DNA from: HGM04593 sp045647885 | GTDB lineage: Bacteria > Bacteroidota > Bacteroidia > Bacteroidales > Bacteroidaceae | Assembly: GCA_045647885.1 (NCBI GenBank) | Contig: JAZRMX010000006.1 | Coordinates: 42,578-106,577, forward strand | Length of the DNA: 64,000 bases | Direction of reading: 5' to 3' | Shown: piece by piece, positions 39,748-48,499 of the stretch | Position numbering within the stretch: the stretch's first letter is position 1 | How the letters are laid out: every line of letters starts with the position of its first letter | Made by a program: the position numbers and the translations under genes | The notes under the pieces: model-generated | Databases searched by the model: none | The model's input: only the letters and a program-made list of their open reading frames with translations | Told to the model about the DNA's origin: nothing

Positions 39748-40816
39748 TGCCTGTCTTTTTATTCACGATATTCAACTGTTGACGGATACTTTCGGAATGG
39801 ATAGCCTCAAAAACGCCACGAACCACCTCGGCACTAAGCCCGTAACCGGCACCAAGAGTTACACAACGCGCCATTGTCTCCTTATAACGGAATGGCTGAA
39901 AAACGGTTACACCCCTGTTTTTCTTCACCTCGCCTATCTCGTTGGCAACAGCCATACGCTTGGAGAGAAGAGCTATAATCTCCTCGTCTATTGCATCTAT
40001 CTTATCACGGAAAGCAGCAAACTCCGCACCATCGGAAAGCGAAGAGCGACGGACAAGCCCGGCAAGTACCGAAAAGAGTTCTTCGGGAGTAATCTGCTGA
40101 CGGGCATCACTCAAGGCACAGGAAGGAGATGTGTGAACCTCCACCATAAGACCATCGAAATTAAGGTCCATAGCCTGCTGCGCAAGCCCTTGGACAAGTT
40201 CACTCTTGCCGGCAATGTGACTGGGGTCGCAAATAAGAGGCAATTGCGGAAAACGATTTTTAAGTTCCAACGGCAACTGCCACTGCGGCGAATTGCGGAA
40301 GAATTTCTCGCCATACGACGAAAAGCCACGATGCACTGCACCCAAACGTGTTACGCCACAATTATATAGACGCTCAAGAGCGCCTACCCAGAGTTCAAGG
40401 TCGGGATTGACAGGATTCTTTACAAGAACCGGCACATCCACGCCACGCAAAGCCTCGGCAACCTCCTGCACTGCAAAAGGATTCGTAACAGTGCGCGCTC
40501 CCACCCACAACACATCTATTCCGGCCGACAGCGCCTGCTCCACGTGAGCTGCCGTTGCAACCTCGGTTGCAACAGGGAGAGAGTACTCCTTTTTTACACG
40601 CACAAGCCACTCAAGACCACGCGCGCCCACACCTTCGAAACAACCGGGGCGAGTACGCGGTTTCCATATTCCTGCACGAAACAGCGCAACACCTGTACCT
40701 GCCAGAGTAGCAGCCACCGCCATCACCTGCTCTTCGCTCTCGGCACTGCAAGGGCCGGCTATAACAACAGGGCGCTTGGCACCCGAAAATATTTCGATAT
40801 CCTTTATATTCATCAT
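39740..40816 (-). CDS. Bifunctional 3-deoxy-7-phosphoheptulonate synthase / chorismate mutase
   Basis: 358 residues. Residues about 1-250 are a type I-beta (KDO8PS-like) DAHP synthase: VVIAGPCSAES (17-27) and FRAGIWKPRTRP (about 46) bind PEP and phosphate, and CDPSHIAGK (about 195) carries metal or substrate contacts. Residues about 262-350 are an AroQ-type chorismate mutase helix bundle (FRDKIDAIDEEIIALLSKRM, then VFQPFRYKETM). The fusion catalyses the first step of the shikimate pathway and the branch to prephenate; the mutase domain usually imposes prephenate/chorismate feedback. It overlaps tatD by one base upstream and the binding-protein gene by 8 bases downstream. Confidence 0.93.
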   Translation of the reverse strand: MMNIKDIEIFSGAKRPVVIAGPCSAESEEQVMAVAATLAGTGVALFRAGIWKPRTRPGCFEGVGARGLEWLVRVKKEYSLPVATEVATAAHVEQALSAGIDVLWVGARTVTNPFAVQEVAEALRGVDVPVLVKNPVNPDLELWVGALERLYNCGVTRLGAVHRGFSSYGEKFFRNSPQWQLPLELKNRFPQLPLICDPSHIAGKSELVQGLAQQAMDLNFDGLMVEVHTSPSCALSDARQQITPEELFSVLAGLVRRSSLSDGAEFAAFRDKIDAIDEEIIALLSKRMAVANEIGEVKKNRGVTVFQPFRYKETMARCVTLGAGYGLSAEVVRGVFEAIHSESIRQQLNIVNKKTGNE

Positions 40817-41598
40817 TATTTTATTTTAGGAAACAGGCGCTCCGCATTCTGCGTTGTCACTTCGGCAACCTTTTCCACTGTACAACCATAAATTTGCGCG
40901 AACGTTTCGGCTATATAAGGAATGTAAGCACTCTCGTTACGCTTGCCACGGAAAGGCACCGGCGGAAGATAAGGCGAGTCGGTCTCAAGTACTATACGTT
41001 CCAGCGGAACAGTGGCAAGAACCTGTGGAAGGGGCGATTTCTTATATGTCAGCACACCGCCGACACCCAAAAAGAATCCCTCGTGCGTAAGCAGTTCTGC
41101 AGCCTCATCTGCTGTACCCGAAAAGCAGTGGAAAACACCGCATAATCCATCGGAGCGATGCTCATCCATAACTGCAGAAAGTTCCTTAAAAGCATTACGC
41201 GAATGAATGGCCAACGGCAAACCCACACGACGCGCCCAAGCAATCTGCACCTCAAAAGCATCCAATTGTTCGTTACGGAACTCCTCACTCCAATAAAAGT
41301 CGAGCCCAACCTCCCCCACCGCAACAAAGCGGTTATCGGAGAGCAACATACGTTCAAGTTCCTGCAAATCTTTTTTATAATCAGAGTTTACATCCGTGGG
41401 GTGCAACCCAATCATCGGGAAACAGTTACCGGGGTATTTCTCACACATTGCCAAAAGAGGTGGCAGAGAAGACAAGTTTATTGCAGGCAAACACAAGCGA
41501 GTCACACCCGCTTCAATAGCGCGCTCCACCACAACCTCTCTGTCCTCGTTGAATTCCTCACAAAAGAGGTGGGTATGGGTGTCTACAAAACTACTCAT
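40816..41598 (-). CDS. TatD-family metal-dependent deoxyribonuclease
   Basis: 260 residues, single TIM barrel. Metal ligands are in the standard places: VDTHTHLF (5-12), EVGLDFYW (about 97-104), LAIHSRNAF (about 132), VFHCFSG (about 155) and ETDSPYL (about 205). TatD enzymes are 3'-5' exonucleases in the cytoplasm, implicated in DNA repair and RNA turnover. The gene overlaps its upstream neighbour by 8 bases and its downstream neighbour by one, so it is embedded in the operon. Confidence 0.93.
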   Translation of the reverse strand: MSSFVDTHTHLFCEEFNEDREVVVERAIEAGVTRLCLPAINLSSLPPLLAMCEKYPGNCFPMIGLHPTDVNSDYKKDLQELERMLLSDNRFVAVGEVGLDFYWSEEFRNEQLDAFEVQIAWARRVGLPLAIHSRNAFKELSAVMDEHRSDGLCGVFHCFSGTADEAAELLTHEGFFLGVGGVLTYKKSPLPQVLATVPLERIVLETDSPYLPPVPFRGKRNESAYIPYIAETFAQIYGCTVEKVAEVTTQNAERLFPKIK

Positions 41599-42310
41599 CG
41601 CATCCCTTTTCTTTTTGTTCCTTACCGGTGCGATAATAATAAATCACACCATACTCGGCACATTTTTTTATGCGCGTCTCACCTGTCAACGAAGAGAATG
41701 CCTTCTCTATTTCGCCCCACGCTTCAAAGATAATCTCATCACCCTCGAAACGCATATCGGAAATATTGCGCAACGACTCGGCTGTACGCTGCTGTAGCGA
41801 CTGTTGCCTGTCGTACATCTCTTTAAAAAGTTCATAAGCCACCGAAACACGCCCCATTGTGGGGTTGTAAATAGGGACTCCACCTTCACCCTGACGACGT
41901 CTTTCACCCTCCATAATCTTTGCTCCCCACTCAAGCACTGCAGCCTCTGAAAAAAGGTTGGGAATAGTATCCTCGTCCTGAGGCAAACCGTAATAGGCAC
42001 GCTTGCTACGAGGAATCTCACCACGCATTATGGACATACTAAGAACCTGAATAAAGTGTGACACATACATACGCGCACGCTTTAATGCAGCCTCATACTT
42101 CTCATTACCACGCTTTGTAGATTGTTCAGCCACACAACGCTTGTAAACAGACACCTCGCGCGAGAACTTATCGAGAAAAGTTTTTGCCTTGTAATACGTA
42201 TTATGCGACAGCACATTTGTAAACACCCCATTCTGCACACAACTTTCCACAGCTGTGCGCAAAGCCCTTATGCGTGCTTGGTCTGTTTTAGGTAATCGTC
42301 TATATGGCAT
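41591..42310 (-). CDS. Conserved hypothetical protein, 239 residues
   Basis: No family recognised. A soluble, mainly helical, basic protein without signal or membrane segment. The N-terminus (MPYRRLPKTDQARIRALRTA) is Arg-rich, a conserved-looking stretch IMRGEIPRSKRAYYGL follows near 115, and the C-terminus has a short beta portion (KKCAEYGVIYYYRTG). It starts 18 bases after the prenyl synthase gene and overlaps tatD by 8. The basic surface and company of tatD might suggest nucleic-acid contact, but that is speculation. Confidence 0.75.
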   Translation of the reverse strand: MPYRRLPKTDQARIRALRTAVESCVQNGVFTNVLSHNTYYKAKTFLDKFSREVSVYKRCVAEQSTKRGNEKYEAALKRARMYVSHFIQVLSMSIMRGEIPRSKRAYYGLPQDEDTIPNLFSEAAVLEWGAKIMEGERRRQGEGGVPIYNPTMGRVSVAYELFKEMYDRQQSLQQRTAESLRNISDMRFEGDEIIFEAWGEIEKAFSSLTGETRIKKCAEYGVIYYYRTGKEQKEKGCDE

Positions 42311-42328
42311 AATACCTTATTATATATA

Positions 42329-43303
42329 TTAAAGGTTACGGTCGAGCAAAAAATCGGCAAATGCCTTAAGGTTTGCTCTTCTTTCGGCAGAAACCGAAAG
42401 ATGTTCTATAACAGCATCGCACTTTGCAAAAAGCTCGGCAATACGTTTCTCGCACAGTTCCTTCACACCAAGTGAAGTGTAGAGCGAAGTGAAATAAGCA
42501 ACCTTTGCGTCCTGGTCGGCAGCAGGATTCTCCATCCACGCCCACATTTCGGCACGCTGCTCGGGCGAAGCAAGCTCCAATGCCTTTATAAGCAGGAATG
42601 TTTTTTTGTTACAACGTATATCACCACCAATCTTTTTACCGAAGACAGCAACATCGCCATAAACATCGAGCAGGTCGTCCTGCAACTGGAAAGCAAGTCC
42701 CATGGTTTCTCCATAGGCATAGAGGTTCTTCAGATCCTCTTCCGAAGCACCGGCAACAATTCCGCCCATCTTCAAAGAAGCCGCTATGAGAACCGAGGTC
42801 TTCAGGCGAATCATCTCCATATACTCCTCCTCGGCAACATCGTCGCGGTTTTCAAAATCAAGGTCGTACTGCTGTCCGTCACCCACCTCTTTTGCAGTTT
42901 CGGTAAAGAGCGCCAGCATAGCGGGCAACTTCTCCACAGGAGCGTGAGCTATGAACTCGTAGGCAAGCACAAGCATTGTATCGCCCGAAAGTATGGCTGC
43001 CGTGTCACCCCATTTTGCACAAACGGTGGGCTTTCCACGACGGATATCGGCACGGTCCATAACATCGTCGTGAATGAGCGTGTAGTTGTGATAGGTCTCC
43101 ATAGCCACCGCGGGATAGAGTGCCTCCTCTATATTATCCTTATACAAATTATAGGCCATAAGACAAAGCACGGGACGCACGCGTTTGCCGCTTTGCGCCA
43201 ATGTATATCTTATGGGTTTATACAATTCCAACGGTTCGCGCTCAAATTTAAGATTGTCAACGAAAGCATTGATTCTATCTCTTACCTCTTCCCAATTGTA
43301 CAT
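42329..43303 (-). CDS. Polyprenyl (farnesyl/geranylgeranyl-type) diphosphate synthase
   Basis: 324 residues, all-alpha isoprenyl synthase. First Asp-rich motif DDVMD in YTLIHDDVMDRADIRRG (about 78-82), second DDLLD in FQLQDDLLDVYGD (about 215). It elongates IPP onto an allylic diphosphate. A Tyr five residues before the first motif and no two-residue insertion suggest a short chain (C15-C20), but product length cannot be fixed. Possible supplier for undecaprenyl or menaquinone chains. It heads the leftward operon; no good promoter is seen in the 76 bases behind the tonB terminator. Confidence 0.9.
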   Translation of the reverse strand: MYNWEEVRDRINAFVDNLKFEREPLELYKPIRYTLAQSGKRVRPVLCLMAYNLYKDNIEEALYPAVAMETYHNYTLIHDDVMDRADIRRGKPTVCAKWGDTAAILSGDTMLVLAYEFIAHAPVEKLPAMLALFTETAKEVGDGQQYDLDFENRDDVAEEEYMEMIRLKTSVLIAASLKMGGIVAGASEEDLKNLYAYGETMGLAFQLQDDLLDVYGDVAVFGKKIGGDIRCNKKTFLLIKALELASPEQRAEMWAWMENPAADQDAKVAYFTSLYTSLGVKELCEKRIAELFAKCDAVIEHLSVSAERRANLKAFADFLLDRNL

Positions 43304-43324
43304 AATTTCTTTGTTTTAAATTTA

Positions 43325-43363
43325 TTAAAAAAAGAGGCTACACACAATAGCGGCAGCCTCTTT
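43325..43363 (-). terminator. tonB terminator
   Basis: AAAGAGGCT/AGCCTCTTT 9-base stem (43331-43339 with 43355-43363) and a minus-strand T-run at the base of the stem. It separates tonB from the prenyl synthase operon. Confidence 0.85.
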
Positions 43364-43379
43364 CTTATTTTTTGTATTT

Positions 43380-44111
43380 TTATTTCAACTTGAAGGTTAC
43401 CGGCAATGTAAAGCGCACGCGCACTGCCTTGCCGGCCTGTTTTCCCGGATTCCACTTGGGCATTGAGCTTACAACGCGTACAGCCTCTTTATCAAGATAT
43501 ACATCGCTTGAACTCTTAAGCACCTCAACATCCTGGATTGTTCCGTCTGAGTTTACGATAAAGTTGATGAACGCACGACCCTGTGAGTTGTTCTCGCGAG
43601 AGATACGGGGGTAGTTGATATTGTCGCGAAGATATTTCATCAAGGCAGGCATACCACCGGGGAACTCGGGCATCTGCTCTACTACCTGCAGAATGGGCTC
43701 CTCCTCGGGAATATCCTCTACAACCACGTTACCAACATCGGCAATCTCCACAACCTCACCGGTCTCCTCAACCGATGCAAGCTCACTCTCTTCAATTTCG
43801 GCCTCGTCGTCAACGATTTCAAGAATCTCTGTAATCTGTTTTGCCTGGGGAGGAGGGGGAACCACCTTCTTCTCGGGCATTGTAATGGGCACCATAATCT
43901 CCTCCTCAAGAAGGATACCTGCGCTTACAATTTCACCTGTGTGTTTTTTCTCGGTGGCTGTCCACTCAAAAGCCACAAATAGAATTGCGAACACAAGAAT
44001 ATAACCTATAAGCAACCAAGTTGTCTTGTGCTGTTCAAGGTTCGCCTTCGCGCTCTTCTTCACTTCGAGGATTTCGCGCTCATTTCCCTGTTGTTTTGCT
44101 GTTGTACTCAT
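43380..44111 (-). CDS. tonB: Energy transducer TonB
   Basis: 243 residues. Cytoplasmic N-terminus (about 1-29), one membrane anchor (about 30-48), a periplasmic linker with PPPP near 81 that is otherwise acidic (Glu/Val-rich, about 90-140) rather than the Pro-Glu/Pro-Lys repeats of E. coli TonB, and a TonB_C domain (about 155-243) with GRAFINFIVNSDGTIQDVEV and the terminal hydrophobic strand. The MPEFPGG segment preceding it is typical in Bacteroidota. Couples ExbB/ExbD proton motive force to outer-membrane receptors; exbBD are not in the window. Single gene with own promoter and terminator. Confidence 0.92.
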   Translation of the reverse strand: MSTTAKQQGNEREILEVKKSAKANLEQHKTTWLLIGYILVFAILFVAFEWTATEKKHTGEIVSAGILLEEEIMVPITMPEKKVVPPPPQAKQITEILEIVDDEAEIEESELASVEETGEVVEIADVGNVVVEDIPEEEPILQVVEQMPEFPGGMPALMKYLRDNINYPRISRENNSQGRAFINFIVNSDGTIQDVEVLKSSSDVYLDKEAVRVVSSMPKWNPGKQAGKAVRVRFTLPVTFKLK

Positions 44112-44141
44112 ATGGTAATTTTATATTTATTTTCTAATGGG

Positions 44142-44149
44142 CAAATTTA
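44142..44149 (-). promoter_or_regulatory. tonB promoter -7 box
   Basis: Minus-strand TAAATTTG, 30 bases before the start; no clear -33 element. Confidence 0.5.
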
Positions 44150-44319
44150 AACAATATTTTTCAATACACACGATATAAAACATCTTTTTTTTGCTTTATA
44201 CATATTTTATTTTTTTGCCACATCATAAATGGCGTGTTTTTCAGTTATTTTATCAAGGTTAACGTTTTTATACCACCAATTATTTTACGCATCAGAATAA
44301 AAAAGATGAAAAAAAGCAT

Positions 44320-44327
44320 TATCTTCG
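44320..44327 (+). promoter_or_regulatory. porQ operon promoter -7 box
   Basis: TATCTTCG, one mismatch to consensus, 23 bases before ATG 44351. It excludes the longer frame start at 44234. Confidence 0.5.
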
Positions 44328-44350
44328 CAAAAACAATCCACAAACATTAT

Positions 44351-45337
44351 ATGACAAGAGCCTTGAGACCTTTCATAATAGCAATACTCCTTACACTGCA
44401 TGTTACAGCCTTGCGTGCGCAAACAGGAGAGACCGCCTTCAATTTCCTTCGTCTTCCCTACTCGTCACACGTTGCTGCCCTTGGAGGTACAAACATTTCA
44501 ATAATTGACGACGACATCACCCTCGCGGCCCACAACCCTGCGTTGCTAATAAACGTTTCGCACAACACGCTGAATCTGGGGTATATGACCTATATGAGCG
44601 AGAGCAAAGTGGCAGGTGCTGCATACAACAGAGTTTTCGGCGACCGCTCGGCCGGCGCCATCATTGCCCGTTATGTCGATTATGGCGAATTTGAAGGATA
44701 TGATGAAAATAACATATTTACCGGCACATTCAAGGCAAAGGATATGGAAATTTCGGCCCTCTACAGCTACCTCTTGAGCGACAGATGGAGCGGAGGTGTC
44801 GCTGCAAAATTCATATACTCGAAATATGAGACAATGAGCTCTATCGCATTGGGAGTGGACCTTGGACTCAACTATTTCAACGAAGAGAAGAACTTGTCGG
44901 CATCATTGGTTTTCAAGAACTTGGGTGCACAGGTAAAAGCCTTTAACGACGAGACCGAGAAACTGCCATTCGATATACAGATGGGGATCACAAAGAAATT
45001 TGCCAATGCCCCTATACGTTTGTCGGTAACCGCCAACAACCTGCACAAATGGGGCGACGACGATTTCTACAATGCCGACGGCAGCAAGGATAATTTCGGA
45101 AAGAAACTCTTCAAGCATTTCACCTTCGGAGCCGATGTTCTTCTGGGCGAGCGGTTCTATGCATCAATAGGATACAACTACCGTATGACAAAGGAGCTTT
45201 CAACATCAGACAGCAAATGGGATGGAGTGAGCTTTGGAGCCGGAGCAAACATAAAGAAAATAAAACTCGGAATATCGTACAGCAAACTGCACGTTTCATC
45301 CAATTCATTATTGTTCAACGTATCATACACACTATAA
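44351..45337 (+). CDS. porQ: PorQ-like outer-membrane protein (type IX secretion-associated family)
   Basis: 328 residues from ATG 44351; upstream in-frame codons (to 44234) lie before the promoter box. The signal peptide ends about residue 24 (ALRAQ). Mature start GETAFNFLRLPYSSHVAALGG is read in pieces as the PorQ/PorV signature (FNFLRLP, SSHVAALGG), followed by DDDITLAAHNPALL and a barrel of about 14 strands ending in SYTL. In species with a type IX system PorQ helps attachment of cargo; no other type IX gene is in this window, and Bacteroides species lacking the system retain PorQ-like proteins. First of porQ-cmk-ispH-pfkA. Confidence 0.8.
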   Translation: MTRALRPFIIAILLTLHVTALRAQTGETAFNFLRLPYSSHVAALGGTNISIIDDDITLAAHNPALLINVSHNTLNLGYMTYMSESKVAGAAYNRVFGDRSAGAIIARYVDYGEFEGYDENNIFTGTFKAKDMEISALYSYLLSDRWSGGVAAKFIYSKYETMSSIALGVDLGLNYFNEEKNLSASLVFKNLGAQVKAFNDETEKLPFDIQMGITKKFANAPIRLSVTANNLHKWGDDDFYNADGSKDNFGKKLFKHFTFGADVLLGERFYASIGYNYRMTKELSTSDSKWDGVSFGAGANIKKIKLGISYSKLHVSSNSLLFNVSYTL

Positions 45338-45344
45338 GATATAT

Positions 45345-46031
45345 ATGAAAAAGATTATAATTGCAATAGACGGATTTTCGTCGTGCGGCAAGAGCACTAT
45401 GGCGAAATCACTTGCCCGCAACATTGGTTATCTCTATTTCGACAGCGGAGCAATGTACCGCGCTGTAGCCCTTTACTGTTTGAGAAACGGACTTATTGAA
45501 GAGGGAGTAATAAACACAGAAAAACTGCGCAAGCAACTTGGAGATATAAAAATAACCTTTGCTGCCGACCCCGAAACAAAGAACTCCATTACCATACTCA
45601 ATGGCGAGAATGTGGAACACGAGATTCGTTCGCTCGAGGTTTCACGTATGGTGAGCCAGGTTGCAGCACTTGATTTTGTACGCAGCGAAATGGTTGACCA
45701 ACAACGCCGTATGGGAGAAGAGAAGGGTATTGTAATGGACGGACGCGACATTGGCACCACAGTATTCCCGAATGCCGAAATGAAGATATTCGTCACAGCA
45801 TCGGCCGAGGTGCGCGCACAGCGTCGCTACGATGAACTGAAGGCACGCGGTGACAACCCCGATTTTCAGGAAATTCTCGACAACGTGTTGCAACGCGACC
45901 ACATTGACCAGACACGCGAGGTCAGCCCACTGAAAAAAGCAGACGACGCACTCCTGCTCGACAATAGTTATATGACACGCGAGGAGCAGGAAGAGTGGCT
46001 CAAAGAACAATTCATAGCCCATACCCGATAA
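45345..46031 (+). CDS. cmk: (d)CMP kinase
   Basis: 228 residues. P-loop DGFSSCGKSTMAKSLA (9-24; G-x4-GKS/T), YFDSGAMYRAVAL (about 31) for nucleotide monophosphate binding and MDGRDIGTTVFPNAEMKIF (about 126) complete the Cmk pattern. Phosphorylates CMP and dCMP with ATP. Located 7 bases after porQ; its stop overlaps the ispH start by one base (TAATG). Slightly long at the C-terminus but intact. Confidence 0.95.
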   Translation: MKKIIIAIDGFSSCGKSTMAKSLARNIGYLYFDSGAMYRAVALYCLRNGLIEEGVINTEKLRKQLGDIKITFAADPETKNSITILNGENVEHEIRSLEVSRMVSQVAALDFVRSEMVDQQRRMGEEKGIVMDGRDIGTTVFPNAEMKIFVTASAEVRAQRRYDELKARGDNPDFQEILDNVLQRDHIDQTREVSPLKKADDALLLDNSYMTREEQEEWLKEQFIAHTR

Positions 46032-46903
46032 TGCTTAAAATAGAGATAGACGAACACTCCGGCTTCTGTTTCGGTGTAACCACAGCCATACAAAAAGCCG
46101 AAGAGGAACTGCAGAAAGGCGGTACCCTCTACTGCTTGGGCGACATTGTACACAACGGAATTGAGTGCGACAGGTTAAAGAAACTTGGTCTCATAACCAT
46201 AAACCACGAAACGTTCTCCACACTGAAGAACGCCAAAGTATTGCTGCGCGCCCACGGCGAGCCACCAGCCACTTACGAGATTGCACAGCGTAACAATCTC
46301 GAGCTCATTGATGCCACCTGCCCCGTAGTACTCAAACTACAACAGCGCATAAAACAAAAATGGCAGATCACAGCCGAAGAAGAACGCCAAATAATAATAC
46401 ACGGCCAGGCAGGACACGCCGAAGTCTTAGGCCTTGTCGGCCAGACAAGAGGTGAAGCCATCGTTGTGGAAAACCCATCACAGATTGAAAAGGTTGCCAC
46501 AAACAAAAACACCTACATATACTCACAAACCACAAAATCGCTCGAAAGCTACAAACAGATAGTAGAAGCCATTGAGCAGCGCATAGAACCCGACAAGAAA
46601 ACTGAGTCGTTCGACACCGTGTGCCGCCAGGTAGCCAACCGTATGACCGGAATCGGAGAGTTTGCAAAAGCCCATCAGCTTATATTCTTCGTATGCGGCC
46701 TCAAAAGCTCCAACGGCAAGATACTCTTCAACGAGTGCAAACGCGCAAACCCCAATTCCCACCAGATAGAAAGCCCCAACGAGATAGACTTTTCTTTGAT
46801 AGAAGGAGTTGAGAGCATCGGTATATGTGGCGCAACCTCAACCCCCAAGTGGCTTATGGAGAATTGCAAACAAGAGATAATAAAATACAAAAACGAACTA
46901 TAA
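46031..46903 (+). CDS. ispH: 4-hydroxy-3-methylbut-2-enyl diphosphate reductase
   Basis: 290 residues from ATG 46031, which overlaps the cmk stop. Last step of the MEP pathway, giving IPP and DMAPP. The three cluster cysteines are visible: SGFCFGVTTAIQKA (about Cys13), LIDATCPVVLKLQ (about Cys98) and ICGATSTPKWLME (about Cys265), along with AHGEPP and HGQAGHAEVLGL. These feed the prenyl synthase at 42.3 kb and MiaA at 7.5 kb in the same organism. Codons are AUA/AAA-rich relative to pfkA. Confidence 0.95.
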   Translation: MLKIEIDEHSGFCFGVTTAIQKAEEELQKGGTLYCLGDIVHNGIECDRLKKLGLITINHETFSTLKNAKVLLRAHGEPPATYEIAQRNNLELIDATCPVVLKLQQRIKQKWQITAEEERQIIIHGQAGHAEVLGLVGQTRGEAIVVENPSQIEKVATNKNTYIYSQTTKSLESYKQIVEAIEQRIEPDKKTESFDTVCRQVANRMTGIGEFAKAHQLIFFVCGLKSSNGKILFNECKRANPNSHQIESPNEIDFSLIEGVESIGICGATSTPKWLMENCKQEIIKYKNEL

Positions 46904-46916
46904 AAACTAACCTCTT

Positions 46917-47903
46917 ATGAAAAACAAAATCAACTGCGTGGGAATTCTCACCTCCGGCGGCGACGCACCCGGAATGAACGCTGCCATACGCGCCGTCACA
47001 CGTGCAGCCATATTCCACGGTATTAAGGTAAAAGGTATATATCGCGGTTACAAAGGCCTCATCACCGGCGAGATAAAAGAGTTCAAGACCGAGAATGTAA
47101 GTAACATCATACAACGTGGTGGAACAATACTGAAAACCAGCCGTTGCGACGAGTTCAAGACCGAAGAAGGACGCGCCATAGGTTATGCCACACTACAGAA
47201 AGAGGGCATAGACGCACTTGTGGTAATTGGTGGCGACGGCTCAATTACCGGAGCATACAACCTCGCCCGCGAGTACGACATTCCCTGCATAGCACTTCCC
47301 GGAACCATAGACAACGACCTTTACGGAACCGACACCACCATCGGCTACGACACGGCACTCAACACCATTATGGAGTGCGTCGATAAAATACGCGATACAG
47401 CATCGTCACACGAGCGCCTTTTCATCGTAGAGGTTATGGGACGCGATGCCGGTTTCCTCGCTCTCAACGGCACACTCGCCACAGGAGCCGAGGCTTGCGT
47501 ACTCCCCGAAATAGACCCCGAATTTGAGCGCATCAACCAATTTATAGCCAACGGACTACGCCGCACCAAGAGTAGCAGTATTGTACTCTTTGCCGAGGGT
47601 AGAGAAAAAGACTACAACATTATGGAAGTTGCCGAAAGTATGCGCGAGAGATTCCCCGAACTCGACGTACGCGTTTCCATACTCGGTTACCTGCAACGCG
47701 GTGGCAGCCCCACAGCAAACGACCGCATCCTTGCAAGCCGTTTGGGCGTAGCAGCCATAGATGCACTGCTTGAGGGACAGAGAAACGTAATGATAGGTCT
47801 TCGCAACAACGAGATTGTCTACATTCCTTTCACAAAAGCAATTAAAGACGACAAACCCATTGACCGCGAAACTGTACGCGCACAAGAAATACTCGCATCA
47901 TAA
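46917..47903 (+). CDS. pfkA: ATP-dependent 6-phosphofructokinase
   Basis: 328 residues, the compact bacterial PfkA. Motifs identify ATP as donor: TSGGDAPGMNAA (12-23), IGGDGS (104-109) and PGTIDND (128-134), both with Gly where the PPi enzyme at 18.2 kb has Asp and Lys. MGRDAGF (174-180) binds fructose-6-phosphate. It commits hexose to glycolysis irreversibly, complementary to the reversible PPi enzyme. Last gene of the porQ operon, 13 bases after ispH, with a perfect terminator. Confidence 0.96.
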   Translation: MKNKINCVGILTSGGDAPGMNAAIRAVTRAAIFHGIKVKGIYRGYKGLITGEIKEFKTENVSNIIQRGGTILKTSRCDEFKTEEGRAIGYATLQKEGIDALVVIGGDGSITGAYNLAREYDIPCIALPGTIDNDLYGTDTTIGYDTALNTIMECVDKIRDTASSHERLFIVEVMGRDAGFLALNGTLATGAEACVLPEIDPEFERINQFIANGLRRTKSSSIVLFAEGREKDYNIMEVAESMRERFPELDVRVSILGYLQRGGSPTANDRILASRLGVAAIDALLEGQRNVMIGLRNNEIVYIPFTKAIKDDKPIDRETVRAQEILAS

Positions 47904-47917
47904 ACGAGCAATTATTA

Positions 47918-47963
47918 GCGTAAAAAAAGGATGGAACTTCAAAGTTCCATCCTTTTTTTACGC
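47918..47963. terminator. Bidirectional terminator, perfect 22-base inverted repeat
   Basis: Arms 47918-47939 and 47942-47963 are perfectly complementary with a CA loop and contain A7/T7 tracts, so each strand has a U-tract. It ends pfkA transcription and, on the minus strand, the cyclo-ligase gene, whose stop codon touches the repeat. Confidence 0.95.
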
Positions 47964-48499
47964 TATCTGCAAACAAGTTCATCCATCTTTAAGTCGTGTG
48001 GTTCACAAGGCAAGGAAGCCTCAACCTGTTCCTGGTAACAGACACCTATCGTACGCGCCCTGAAGCCTTTATGCGACATATACTTATCATAATACCCTTT
48101 GCCACGCCCCAAGCGTGCGCCGGCAGCAGTAAAAGCAACACCGGGCACCACCATTACATCAATACTCTCCGCGGCTACAGGCTCGCCACTCATTGGCTCC
48201 ATAATGCCATATGCACCTTTACTCATACCTGCAGGAGAATAAGGGTAGAATTCCATCTCATCGCCCTCTATGCGAGGGAGCACCACCGTGCGTTCCTGCG
48301 ATATTATATTCAACACCTCGCCCACCTGTGGCTCATCGCCCAAAGGCGAAAAAAGCGCAACAACCTTTGCGTCGCGCACTGCCGGATGCACCACCAAAGC
48401 AAGCGCAAGCATCATTGATTTTTGCATTTTCAACTCCTCGGACATTGCCAAGAGCCTTTTGCGCACCTCCTTGCGCACCTCTTTCTTATCCATACTCAT
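47963..48499 (-). CDS. 5-formyltetrahydrofolate cyclo-ligase
   Basis: 178 residues. ATP-dependent conversion of 5-formyl-THF to 5,10-methenyl-THF. KKEVRKEVRKRL at the N-terminus and the signature VPGVAFTAAGARLGRGKGYYDKYM, read as VPGVAF and RLGRGKGYYDK (about 118-143), are diagnostic. The ATG at 48499 follows the meaB stop directly (TAGATG); another ATG two codons in is possible. End of the flippase-meaB run. Confidence 0.93.
   Translation of the reverse strand: MSMDKKEVRKEVRKRLLAMSEELKMQKSMMLALALVVHPAVRDAKVVALFSPLGDEPQVGEVLNIISQERTVVLPRIEGDEMEFYPYSPAGMSKGAYGIMEPMSGEPVAAESIDVMVVPGVAFTAAGARLGRGKGYYDKYMSHKGFRARTIGVCYQEQVEASLPCEPHDLKMDELVCR

Noticed and set aside
43304..43379. Cobalamin riboswitch ahead of the operon containing the chelate importer
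   Set aside because: The space holds only the tonB terminator; no B12-box-like sequence.
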